From: CAYPHA01 sp964410215
Lineage (GTDB): Bacteria > Calditrichota > Calditrichia > Calditrichales > CAYPHA01
Assembly (NCBI GenBank): GCA_964410215.1
Contig: CAYPHA010000002.1
Location: 1 to 64,000 of the forward strand
Direction: 5' to 3'
DNA: 64,000 nt
Under the pieces are notes generated by a model. The model was given only the letters and a program-made list of their open reading frames with translations, was not told where the DNA came from and ran no database searches. The translations under genes were made by a program, and so were the position numbers. This document shows, piece by piece, positions 35,299-43,616 of the stretch. Every line of letters starts with the position of its first letter. Position 1 is the stretch's first letter.

Positions 35299-38250
35299 TT
35301 ATTTATTAGCAACCCACTTTATTGCATTCAACAATAGTTTCGGGTAAACCGGATTTTCCCACGCCCTGGAATCATGACCCAGCAGCAGGTAGACAACAGG
35401 ACTTTTTTCATAGTGTGTCACCCAGGCCAGCTCCGGATCACTATCCGGTGAGTCCGTCGTTAACAGTACTTTGGACTGCGGAGAAACCAAATAGTTTTTA
35501 TACGTCTCATCATGAATCGTAAAATCCGGGATACCCTTCGTTACAGGATGTTTCTCGTCCACTACTCTAACCGGTATATCCACATCATGTTTGTAATCGG
35601 AAGGAGCGTGCTCTTCGCCACCGAGCAGCTGGTTTTTAAAAACATATTTTCCACCAATCATATCGGTATAGTCGTTCCAATTACGGTGAGCGCCCAGATT
35701 GTGATGCAAAGCGACCACACCGATACCCTGCTTCAGCAGATTTTTATACGACCCCTGCTGTGCCTCCGTGAACGCTTCAACCATGTCGTAACGGACAAGA
35801 ACATCATATTTCTTTTCAAAACCCGGCTTGAGTTTATCTGCTTCATCGGGAAGCCGGATATGTTCATAGCGTATACCGGGCAGATTGTTGAACATTGTAA
35901 AAAAGGGTTCCTGTTCAAAATCATGCCCGCCTGTTGTAACGGCAATAGTGAGCATTTGATCATCCTTCGGTTGGTCAGTTGCGATGACGACGTCCGCTTT
36001 CCGGGATGCCGGAGTCACTTTCAAATCCTTTATGGTGCCATTTTCAACGGCACCCTGAATCACGGTATTGTAGGGTGCCCGGAGCTTGAACGCCGCATTC
36101 CAGCCCTCCGGCCATGCCGGAAGAAGGTAGATTTTTTTTGAGTAGGGATCCGCCTGTATCAGCATCGATTGCAAGGTTCTCATGAGCACTCCTCCATGAT
36201 CCTGGTCGGGTATCCAGTCGTAATTCGGTCCCCAAAAGGCCGGGAAACGGGAATCCTTATGATGATTTTTCGAGCGTTCAACCAGATTTTTTTTAGCCCG
36301 CTCAGCCAGCCCGAGGTAACTCATAAAGAGATCGTCCTGCCGCCAGCCGAAAGCACCTTTGTCCCAGCGATGATTGAGGGCATTTACCCCCCACTCTTTA
36401 TTCGCATTCCCAACAGCAATATGGCGGAAGGGAAATACAGCATAGAGTTCGGGATTTTCTATATTACGTTTTTCGGCAAATCGTTCTGCCGGAGCCAGCG
36501 CTTTACCATCCGGTGTATCCCGAAGGGGGAGCTCCGGAATCTTGTTACTGAAAGCTGTCCAGAATTTTCTATCCTTATCTGACAGAACCGATTTTTCAAG
36601 GAAGAGAATACGTTCAGAGACAGCCCGCAATCCGGCAACTTCAGGCATGGGATTGGTGCAATCCCACCAGGTTTCACAGGCCATGGAGGGGTGCATGTGC
36701 AATTTCCCGTTTTCATCCGTTTCATAATAATTATCAAAGAACTGCGCTACATTTTTTGCAACTGGGAGTATTGTTTCTCTGAGGAACGGTTCATCCTGTG
36801 TATAATCATAGTAGTCCAGCATCATGAAAACCAGCTCCGGACCAGCTACCCATTCCCATTTATGCCAGCCGCTCTCCTGTAATTTATCTTCACGCTCCTC
36901 GTAGGGGGTCCAGCCATAACTTGCCGTGAAAACCGATCCCCAGAAATACATGCATTCCGGGAAATAAGCCCCCTCGAAACCGAAATACTTCTGTGTACGT
37001 TTGAGGCAGATCTCATAAATATCATCTGCATACATAGTAAAGAACGGTTTCATCAGGTCAAAATCACCGGCCGCACACATACTCAGGTAGGGCAATCGGG
37101 TATTCTGCCACCAGTATCCCGGTCCCCAGCGTCGGTAATCCGGTCCGCCCGGCAGATCCGGATACGGAACGGTGAAGATGGAGCCATTAAACTTTATAGG
37201 GTAAGCGCCACGTCCCGCCCCTGCATCGATAAACCGCTGCAGGGCATAGGCACGTGATACGATAAACGCATCATCATCTTCCGGATTATCGATCAGCGAA
37301 TCGGACCGGACGTGGATCCAGCTTCTTTCCCAGAATTCAGCCCACCATGCTTCGTGTGTTTTTCGATGTTGTTCAGCCGTTTGTTGTTCGAAATCGGCAA
37401 TGTCCACCTCTACTTCTTCCAGCCATTCCTCCGCGGTCGCCGGGTGTACCGTTTTGACAAAGACACTGATCCGGTTAGAGCGCGATGCGGATGTTTTCAG
37501 TGTTACATCATCCACTTTTTCCGCATTTTGTCCGGTTACAACAGCACCAAAAGTGCGGTGAAGAATGGGATCCGCATCGAAAAATGCGGACAGTCCCTGC
37601 AGGCGGTTCGTCAGATCGAATCCAACGGATTTGCGGTTGTGATGATACCAGCCGGTCCGGTTCTCCATGTCGGTAATGATATGATCCGGTTCGACAATAA
37701 CCGGTTCATGGAGTTTTCCCGGTTTTGAGCGGTTTTCCAGAAGATCACTCACGCTCAATTCAGGCAGTGCATAGGGGTCCGTTCGCCAGAGTGCGATCCG
37801 GGCGGTCAGTGACATGTCTGTTTTACTTTCACTTTCAATATGAATAGCAGGATTATCAGCATCAACCCAGACATTCAATGTCACTTCGCTTTCAGGCGCC
37901 TGCGGATTCAGTGAAGAAATACGGATGGTGCCGGTTTTCAGATCCAGTTCCTGTTTAAATGTATCGCCCGGCCTGAACAGCACCGGTTCGGTTGTGATGC
38001 TTACTTTGCCCACTTTCAGAAGGCGGCCGTTATCCCCCCAGGAATCGGTTTTGCCGATATAAAAACAGAGATCACCATTCGGCTCCACCCATACATTCAA
38101 TCCTATATTCCCATTGCCCAGGGGCATGGAGCCGTTATGATCCGCGCTTGGCGATGTCCAGATAATATTATAGGGATCGGGAGAATGGTCTTTTTGTTGT
38201 GTGCAGCTGAAAAGCAGCATCGTTCCTGCTAAAAGGAAGAATGTCTTCAT
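35299..38250 (-). CDS. DUF5703-type glycosidase fused to a ThuA-like domain
   Basis: A 983-residue lipoprotein (TMLLFSCTQ). The N-terminal part matches DUF5703 (IIWTSPSADHNGSMPLGNGN, FYIGKTDSWGDNGRLLKVGK), a beta-sandwich related to the N-terminus of GH95-like enzymes. The middle is an (alpha/alpha)6 barrel (about 310-720, with GYWWQNTRLPYLSM, GFEGAYFPECMYFWG, MACETWWDCTNPMPE). From about residue 766 a ThuA-like (trehalose-utilisation, class I amidotransferase-like) domain follows: MLTIAVTTGGHDFEQ, ALHHNLGAHRNWNDY, VDEKHPVTKGIPDF. The fusion in one frame is clear. Neither part has a proven activity that I can assign; a glycosidase acting with a carbohydrate-modifying ThuA module is inference. 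Confidence 0.8.
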   Translation of the reverse strand: MKTFFLLAGTMLLFSCTQQKDHSPDPYNIIWTSPSADHNGSMPLGNGNIGLNVWVEPNGDLCFYIGKTDSWGDNGRLLKVGKVSITTEPVLFRPGDTFKQELDLKTGTIRISSLNPQAPESEVTLNVWVDADNPAIHIESESKTDMSLTARIALWRTDPYALPELSVSDLLENRSKPGKLHEPVIVEPDHIITDMENRTGWYHHNRKSVGFDLTNRLQGLSAFFDADPILHRTFGAVVTGQNAEKVDDVTLKTSASRSNRISVFVKTVHPATAEEWLEEVEVDIADFEQQTAEQHRKTHEAWWAEFWERSWIHVRSDSLIDNPEDDDAFIVSRAYALQRFIDAGAGRGAYPIKFNGSIFTVPYPDLPGGPDYRRWGPGYWWQNTRLPYLSMCAAGDFDLMKPFFTMYADDIYEICLKRTQKYFGFEGAYFPECMYFWGSVFTASYGWTPYEEREDKLQESGWHKWEWVAGPELVFMMLDYYDYTQDEPFLRETILPVAKNVAQFFDNYYETDENGKLHMHPSMACETWWDCTNPMPEVAGLRAVSERILFLEKSVLSDKDRKFWTAFSNKIPELPLRDTPDGKALAPAERFAEKRNIENPELYAVFPFRHIAVGNANKEWGVNALNHRWDKGAFGWRQDDLFMSYLGLAERAKKNLVERSKNHHKDSRFPAFWGPNYDWIPDQDHGGVLMRTLQSMLIQADPYSKKIYLLPAWPEGWNAAFKLRAPYNTVIQGAVENGTIKDLKVTPASRKADVVIATDQPKDDQMLTIAVTTGGHDFEQEPFFTMFNNLPGIRYEHIRLPDEADKLKPGFEKKYDVLVRYDMVEAFTEAQQGSYKNLLKQGIGVVALHHNLGAHRNWNDYTDMIGGKYVFKNQLLGGEEHAPSDYKHDVDIPVRVVDEKHPVTKGIPDFTIHDETYKNYLVSPQSKVLLTTDSPDSDPELAWVTHYEKSPVVYLLLGHDSRAWENPVYPKLLLNAIKWVANK

Positions 38251-38333
38251 TCCGTATACCTCTGTAAAAAAATAATGATATTGTCATCCCTCAGGGATAA
38301 CAGAAAGAATTAATTACCGGCTGAGATGCTTTT

Positions 38334-39659
38334 TTACAAACTCCACGGCGTGCGCATTGGCCGGTGCATACGTCTTGTTGCGGAATCATTCCCTGTTATG
38401 GTTTCGCTTACGGGATCCCAGTTTATCGGTTTTCCTTCACGGATAGAAATTTCAGAAAGATGACAGATAATATCAGAACGGACTGCAGAGTGAAGATCAT
38501 CGACAGGTTGCTCTCGCTTTAAAACCGCATCTACAAAATTCCTGACCTGGTTTTCGCTGACAGCCAGCTTAATATCACCGGTATCCTGTCCCACCTTATA
38601 CAACTCTGCCGGATACACTTCCCGTCCTTCGCGGCTCACCCGCACCCAGCCCTTTTCTCCGACAAACAGCGTGCCGTGCCCACCTTTAATGCCCGGATGC
38701 AAACGGGGTGTCATACCGAGTGCCGTTTCATCATCCATAAAACGCATTGGCAAGCCGTTAGCATACGTACATTTAACATCCCAGTTCGTGACCGTATTAA
38801 ATAAACCTTCTGCCGGTATTTTTCCAGTGCCTTCGTACCGAACCGGAATTTCCTTCAGACCGGCATTGTCTGCCCACCATTGCAGCATATCAACCGGATG
38901 AGCGCCCCATCCCGCGATAAATCCGATGGCATAATCATAAATATGAAAGATACCGTTCCGGTTAGTCCGCTCCAGGCAACGATCATGACAGAACGGTGCC
39001 TCCTGTGCCGGACCCAGCCACAGGTCATAGTCGAATCCGTCGGGTATCTCCAGGACCGGTGTCGGTGATCCGCCGGATTCACCATGCGGCGCCCAGACAT
39101 ATAGTTCTTTTACTTCTCCAATATGACCGTTGAGGACGAGTTCGATGCCGATGCGGACATCGAGAATGGAACGCTGCTGCGCACCATACTGAAATACACG
39201 TTCATACTTGTCCACAATGGCGCGGGATGCAAGATCCTGATCAATGCTGATGCCCAGCGGTTTTTCCGTATACATGTCCTTACCGGCTCTTGCGGCGGCC
39301 ATTGAGATGGGCACGTGCCAGTGATCGGCCGTCGAAATATGTACTGCATCGATATCTTTGCGATCTAATAGCTCACGGAAATCGTTATGATCATCACAAT
39401 TGCCGTATTCCAGCTTTCTCTGCAGCCTTCGCTCCTTTACCGGATCGCACACGGCAACGATCTGTGATTTTTCATAATGGTGATAATCGATCGAAACACC
39501 GGACCGGTTGCCGCAGGAAATCAGCCCGATATTGGCGCGGTCACTGGGCGGAACCTGTCCGTTGCGCCCTAGAACGCCGGAAGGAATAATGACCGGAAAG
39601 GCCGAAAGTGCACCGGCGGCTGCTGTACGTTTGAGAAAACTTCTGCGTGTAATTTTCAT
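38334..39659 (-). CDS. Gfo/Idh/MocA-family oxidoreductase, Tat-exported
   Basis: NAD(P)-dependent Gfo/Idh fold, 441 residues, with a Tat signal (MKITRRSFLKRTAAAGAL). It shows ANIGLISCGNRSG as the dinucleotide-binding loop, AVHISTADHWHVPIS, and TEKPLGISIDQ, the family's EKP motif. The C-terminal domain contains FDYDLWLGPA and GWGAHPVDMLQWW. It resembles the gene at 1699 more than the two GH109 members. Exported, cofactor-bearing members near glycosidases may oxidise or cleave sugars; the substrate is unknown. AGAAAGGACG precedes the ATG, which lies next to the leftover domain fragment at 39661-39781. The last 15-20 residues are Arg/Met-rich and differ from the usual end of the family. Confidence 0.88.
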   Translation of the reverse strand: MKITRRSFLKRTAAAGALSAFPVIIPSGVLGRNGQVPPSDRANIGLISCGNRSGVSIDYHHYEKSQIVAVCDPVKERRLQRKLEYGNCDDHNDFRELLDRKDIDAVHISTADHWHVPISMAAARAGKDMYTEKPLGISIDQDLASRAIVDKYERVFQYGAQQRSILDVRIGIELVLNGHIGEVKELYVWAPHGESGGSPTPVLEIPDGFDYDLWLGPAQEAPFCHDRCLERTNRNGIFHIYDYAIGFIAGWGAHPVDMLQWWADNAGLKEIPVRYEGTGKIPAEGLFNTVTNWDVKCTYANGLPMRFMDDETALGMTPRLHPGIKGGHGTLFVGEKGWVRVSREGREVYPAELYKVGQDTGDIKLAVSENQVRNFVDAVLKREQPVDDLHSAVRSDIICHLSEISIREGKPINWDPVSETITGNDSATRRMHRPMRTPWSL

Positions 39660-39660
39660 A

Positions 39661-39781
39661 GTTCGTCCTTTCTATTGATGAGAATCTCATCAGCAAATAT
39701 CCAGGCTTTGCCGCCGGTTGATGATTCAATCGGAGTCGACCGGGCAGATACGGCCAGATGACTTTTTACCTGCAACACCGA
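39661..39781 (-). pseudogene. Remnant of the shared C-terminal discoidin-like domain
   Basis: Immediately after the GH127 stop the same frame reads VLQVKSHLAVSARS, then STGGKAWIFADEILIN. This aligns without gaps over 32 positions to the end of the shared domain (VKVEAENIGICPEW, GAGGKAWLFVDEIVVE). Only about 40 codons remain: the core of the domain is missing and no start codon with a binding site is present. It is best read as a leftover of a deleted gene end or a lost fusion; read-through is unlikely because the GH127 itself looks complete. Confidence 0.7.
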
Positions 39782-41494
39782 TCAGTCATAAGGAAACCAG
39801 ACATTCATTTCACCGGTGCCGCGGTGGGCCCAGGCATAATAGGGTATTGCCGTAAAATCCCGTACCTGCATGCGTGCGCCATCATCGGAATAGCCGGCTT
39901 TACCTTTAATAACCGTTATCCCGCCGAGTAAATCCGGTTTTTGTTCCGCAGAAAATGATGCGTCTTTATCGAGAACAAGGTTAAGCACCTGATTTTCGTT
40001 ATCAATACCTTCCGCGCAGTACACCAGCGGGCCGCGTTCCAGAGCCACACGTTTATGGTTATCTTCCACTTTCGGATGGCTTATGACTTTTCCAACTGCC
40101 ATGGGCATTTTAAGCCTAATGTGATCACCTGCTTCCCATGTGCGATTAATTTCTGCATATCCATTCTGAACGGACAGCGGGTATTTTTGTCCGTTGATCG
40201 TAATGGTTGCTTTGGAATCATTTGATTGTACATACTGGTACAAATCTCCGGGAACAGGCTGATTGCGCAGCCACCCCGGTATGCGAAGAAAAATACTGAA
40301 AGTACCTGTTTTTTCAGGATCAATGCTTACCTGTATTGTTCCGTCCCAGGGGTAGTTTGTTTTCTGCTCAATTGTAACGGGTTGGTTTTCCAATTCAATC
40401 GTACTTTTATTCTGCATATAGAGATTCACGTAAAGGTCATTGTCGCGGACCGCGTACACATATCCGGGCAGAGAAGGCAGGATCCGCACAATATTTACAG
40501 GGCAACACGAGACGTCAAACCAGGGTGACCGGCCGGTTTTACCCCGATTAAAGGCATATTTTCCGTCGAATTCAAGTGGATTGGGATAGAAAAACGTATT
40601 TCCTTCTAACGAAATGCCGGATAAAAATCCATTATACAGGATGCGTTCAAAAACATCCATATATTTCCCATCACCATGCAGTAAAAACAGACGGTGATTC
40701 ATCAACATCATGGCAATCGCGGCACAGGTTTCATTATAGGCGGTTGCATTGGGCAGCACATAATTTGCTCCGAATCCTTCGCCATGACGCATGGCACCTA
40801 CCCCACCCGTAATGTATAATTTCTTTGTAACGATGTTATGCCAGATGCGTCCCAGCGCGTCAATATAATCCTGCTCCCCGGTTAAAGCAGCGACATCGGC
40901 CATGCCGGCATAGAGATAACCGGCCCGGACGGCATGTCCGACCGCCTCACTCTGTTGAACAACGGGCAGGTGGTCTTGTGCAGAAGCCCCGTATAAATCG
41001 TGCCCCTCCGCATATAATTCGTGATAGACTCTTAAATTGGTCCAGCGCTCGGCCCCGGCGCCATCGGCCGCTTTCTCCGGATTGATGGTACGGTTTGTAT
41101 ACAGGTAGCCGTCCTCCTCCTGCGCCGCGGCGATGAGTGTGATAACGCTGTCAAGATACGCCTCCAGCTCCGGATCCGGATGCAGGCTCAGGGAATAGGC
41201 GGCACCTTCAATCACTTTGAACACATCGGAATCGTTGAAGTAAATACCTTCAAATTCCCCATCCTGCAGCCCGCCTGCTTTGGCGAAATTACTGATACGG
41301 CCGGTCTCTTCACATTTCTTAAAATCATAGGGAATGGTAACCAGCCGGTTGGTTTCCATCCGTTCATGCCAGAATCCCGATGTGACATTTACATCGGTAA
41401 ACGGCACAGGCTTGATTGGATAATCGCTTTTGGAAAGATTTGCATTACAGGAAAGGAAAAGATGTAGCAAGAAGAACAATACGACAAGCCGCAT
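39782..41494 (-). CDS. GH127-family glycoside hydrolase
   Basis: GH127 includes beta-L-arabinofuranosidases and related activities on plant or algal side chains. The 570-residue lipoprotein (LFLSCNANL) starts with VPFTDVNVTSGFW and has an (alpha/alpha)6 barrel with the zinc/cysteine active site: YNETCAAIA (Glu255, Cys257) and DVSCCPVN (Cys330, Cys331), with the spacing of the Bifidobacterium enzyme in which one of the paired Cys is the nucleophile. The C-terminal beta-sandwich ends at NVWFPYD, the normal family end. An orphan piece of a discoidin-like domain follows the stop. Arabinofuranosidase activity is the best-known family function, but a different L-sugar cannot be excluded in a fucose-rich locus. 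Confidence 0.92.
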   Translation of the reverse strand: MRLVVLFFLLHLFLSCNANLSKSDYPIKPVPFTDVNVTSGFWHERMETNRLVTIPYDFKKCEETGRISNFAKAGGLQDGEFEGIYFNDSDVFKVIEGAAYSLSLHPDPELEAYLDSVITLIAAAQEEDGYLYTNRTINPEKAADGAGAERWTNLRVYHELYAEGHDLYGASAQDHLPVVQQSEAVGHAVRAGYLYAGMADVAALTGEQDYIDALGRIWHNIVTKKLYITGGVGAMRHGEGFGANYVLPNATAYNETCAAIAMMLMNHRLFLLHGDGKYMDVFERILYNGFLSGISLEGNTFFYPNPLEFDGKYAFNRGKTGRSPWFDVSCCPVNIVRILPSLPGYVYAVRDNDLYVNLYMQNKSTIELENQPVTIEQKTNYPWDGTIQVSIDPEKTGTFSIFLRIPGWLRNQPVPGDLYQYVQSNDSKATITINGQKYPLSVQNGYAEINRTWEAGDHIRLKMPMAVGKVISHPKVEDNHKRVALERGPLVYCAEGIDNENQVLNLVLDKDASFSAEQKPDLLGGITVIKGKAGYSDDGARMQVRDFTAIPYYAWAHRGTGEMNVWFPYD

Positions 41495-41538
41495 TTTTTC
41501 TCCTTAGTTGATTCATTTATTGATCGATATCGTATTAT

Positions 41539-41973
41539 TTAAAGAGAAATAATTTCCAACGTGCTATTTTTATTAAATCGGTCAAAATCTTTTGCATTAA
41601 GTGTTACGAGTTGATCGACACCCGCTTTTTTTGCACAAAAGAAAATCAGAGCGTCATACACACTTCCACCAGTCAAATTTAATGCTTCAATGTTCTCCAG
41701 CAGTTGTATATATTCCTGCGAGCTTATGGATTGCACATGCGCAATATTTCTTATATTAACATCGATAAGTTTTAAAGCTGTCCGGGGGGAAATTTTTGGT
41801 CTCAAGGGCGCGCCGGTCAGTACACTGTAAATTTCTAAAAGACTATGGGCAGCAACAACCATATTGAATTCATTTTGTCTGGCGCGCGATAACCATGAAA
41901 ATGACTTTCTGTGTTTGGAATGTGACGCAATAATAGCAGCTATTAATATGGAACTATCAAAAAGTACTTTCAA
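41539..41973 (-). CDS. PIN-domain toxin (VapC-like)
   Basis: Ribonuclease of the PIN family, 144 residues. The metal-binding acidic residues are at the expected places: Asp6 (VLFDSSILIAA), Glu47 (LLEIYSVLTG), Asp107 (GGSVYDALIFFCA) and Asp129/131 (LNAKDFDRF). It is 7 bp downstream of an AbrB-type antitoxin gene, the usual antitoxin-first order of VapBC modules. The pair interrupts the glycan operon between GH127 and GH109 genes. Its codon use looks AT-richer than that of the neighbours, consistent with mobility. Targets (tRNA or rRNA) cannot be told from sequence. Confidence 0.9.
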   Translation of the reverse strand: MKVLFDSSILIAAIIASHSKHRKSFSWLSRARQNEFNMVVAAHSLLEIYSVLTGAPLRPKISPRTALKLIDVNIRNIAHVQSISSQEYIQLLENIEALNLTGGSVYDALIFFCAKKAGVDQLVTLNAKDFDRFNKNSTLEIISL

Positions 41974-41980
41974 ATCCTTC

Positions 41981-42235
41981 TCACGTGAGCATGAGCTTGT
42001 TTGCTCGTTTTTCGCGATTATTATCTAATAACTGATTAAGATCGGTATCACATATTCCCGTAAAAATTAATATGCCATCCTTCTCAGTTATTGCTTCCTG
42101 TTCCCGTATTGGTTCAAGAATTATACGTTCACCATCGTCAATAATTTGAAGTTCAGAATCCGGTTTGATCCTCAGGTGTTCACGCACTTTTTTGGGGATG
42201 AGGATTCTTCCAAACTTGTCCAGAGTTGCTAACAT
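41981..42235 (-). CDS. AbrB/SpoVT-type antitoxin
   Basis: DNA-binding swapped-hairpin antitoxin, 84 residues. The N-terminus LATLDKFGRILIPKKVREHL is the AbrB/MazE fold signature; the C-terminal half (DTDLNQLLDNNREKR) is the toxin-binding tail. The start at 42235 is preferred over one at 42286 because GAGG lies about 10 nt upstream and the fold begins directly after the Met. It probably autoregulates the pair with the PIN toxin downstream. Only about 60 bp separate it from the end of the GH109 gene upstream. Confidence 0.88.
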   Translation of the reverse strand: MLATLDKFGRILIPKKVREHLRIKPDSELQIIDDGERIILEPIREQEAITEKDGILIFTGICDTDLNQLLDNNREKRANKLMLT

Positions 42236-42295
42236 ATTTTCTGTCCTCTTTTTTTGGCAATATAAATGATTTTTTGCCAATTTCAAACATGTTAA

Positions 42296-43585
42296 TCATA
42301 TTTCTAACGCAAAGTAAGGATGCCGTGTCTTCCATTTGCCACGGGTAAAATCAGGGACGTCAACCACTTTACTCCTTTTTGCGATGGATTCTTCCGACAG
42401 CGGACCTATGGCAGCCATCAACACCCCGTCATATAAATCCAGCGGGAAGGGTTTGTTCTCACGGATGGATTTGACAAACTGATTGAGCATGATGCCGTCG
42501 GCACCGCCGTGTCCGCCGGAGGCGGTTTTCGCCCAGCTATGCTGATATTTCTCATGGTAAGGCGGAAATGGTTCCCATTGATGATATTCCGGGCTGATAC
42601 CGGTCAGGTACAGTGCATTGCGCTGTTCATTATAGATGCCTTTCGTACCCTGCACTGTCCAGCGGTTGTCATACGGCCGGGGCGACTGCATATCAAAGTT
42701 GATTACGATGGTCTTCCCTTTTTTAGTCCGAACAACGGTTGTCACAATATCGCCTTGCCTGTATGTTCGTTTGCCATTGGGATGATCAGGGAAATTGCGT
42801 TTAAAGTATTCGTAAATACTGAATGGATCTGTTGCGGTTGACGTTATGGTATCATAGTAATCGCCGCAGTTGATATCCAGCCAGCTCATGACGGGCCCCT
42901 GCTGGTGGGTGGGGTACTGACAACGGTTGTGATCGACCAGGAACTGCGCGCCCCAGCGGGTGTTACCCGTTCCACGCTCGAAATACCAGTGGTCGATACA
43001 GTCATGGGAATAGGCACAATGGGCATGGGTCATATTCCCGAATAATCCTTCCCGGATCATGTTGAGAACCGCCAGGTTGTCACTGCGGAAACTCCAGTTC
43101 TCCAGCTGCATACAGCGTGTACCGGTTTTTTCCCAGGTCTCAATAAGCTCCCAGCATTCATCCATGGTGTAGGCAATCGGCACTTCACATCCAACGGGTT
43201 TACCCGCTTTCATGGAATAAACCGACATCGGCGTATGCAGATCCCAGGGTGTGGCGATGATGACGGCATCGAGGTCATCCCGTTCCATCAGCTTTTTATA
43301 ATCCTCATCCCCGGTATAGGATGCCGGTTCAGTCTGTCCCTGCCCTTTTACCATCTCCGTAGCCATCCCTAATGCATCGGGATCGATGTCGCAAAGTGCC
43401 GTAAACTGTACATTGGGTATGGAAAACAAATTGGCCATGAGCCCCCGGCCCCGGTTACCGGTACCGACAACGCCGATCCGGACCGGTTTCGCTTCATCAG
43501 CCCTTGAAATATAGGGTACAAGATTGGATACCGCCAGCCCGGCAACGGCTGCCGAGTTTGTTTTAAGAAAATCACGACGTTTCAT
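42296..43585 (-). CDS. GH109-type glycosidase (alpha-N-acetylgalactosaminidase family)
   Basis: GH109 enzymes have the Gfo/Idh fold, bind NAD permanently and cleave alpha-linked GalNAc (and related glycosides) by a redox-assisted elimination-addition route. The 429-residue protein has a Tat signal (MKRRDFLKTNSAAVAG), the NAD loop GVVGTGNRGRG (from about residue 38) and the GH109-like series: ENWSFRSDNLAVLNM, YPTHQQGPVMSWLD, SPRPYDNRWTVQGTKG, HGGADGIMLNQFV, and the end PLSEESIAKRSKVVDVPDF. The start is at the Met next to the twin Arg (43585) with GAGGGC upstream; a longer version would begin at a TTG. It follows the C69 dipeptidase by 31 bp. Close sequence relative at 47966. Confidence 0.88.
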   Translation of the reverse strand: MKRRDFLKTNSAAVAGLAVSNLVPYISRADEAKPVRIGVVGTGNRGRGLMANLFSIPNVQFTALCDIDPDALGMATEMVKGQGQTEPASYTGDEDYKKLMERDDLDAVIIATPWDLHTPMSVYSMKAGKPVGCEVPIAYTMDECWELIETWEKTGTRCMQLENWSFRSDNLAVLNMIREGLFGNMTHAHCAYSHDCIDHWYFERGTGNTRWGAQFLVDHNRCQYPTHQQGPVMSWLDINCGDYYDTITSTATDPFSIYEYFKRNFPDHPNGKRTYRQGDIVTTVVRTKKGKTIVINFDMQSPRPYDNRWTVQGTKGIYNEQRNALYLTGISPEYHQWEPFPPYHEKYQHSWAKTASGGHGGADGIMLNQFVKSIRENKPFPLDLYDGVLMAAIGPLSEESIAKRSKVVDVPDFTRGKWKTRHPYFALEI

Positions 43586-43616
43586 TGTTTGCCCTCGCTC
43601 TTCACATTTTATTTTT

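Noticed and set aside
39661..41494. Programmed stop-codon read-through extending GH127 with a binding domain
   Set aside because: The in-frame extension has only the last 40 residues of the domain, so no functional module would be added, and the GH127 is already full length.
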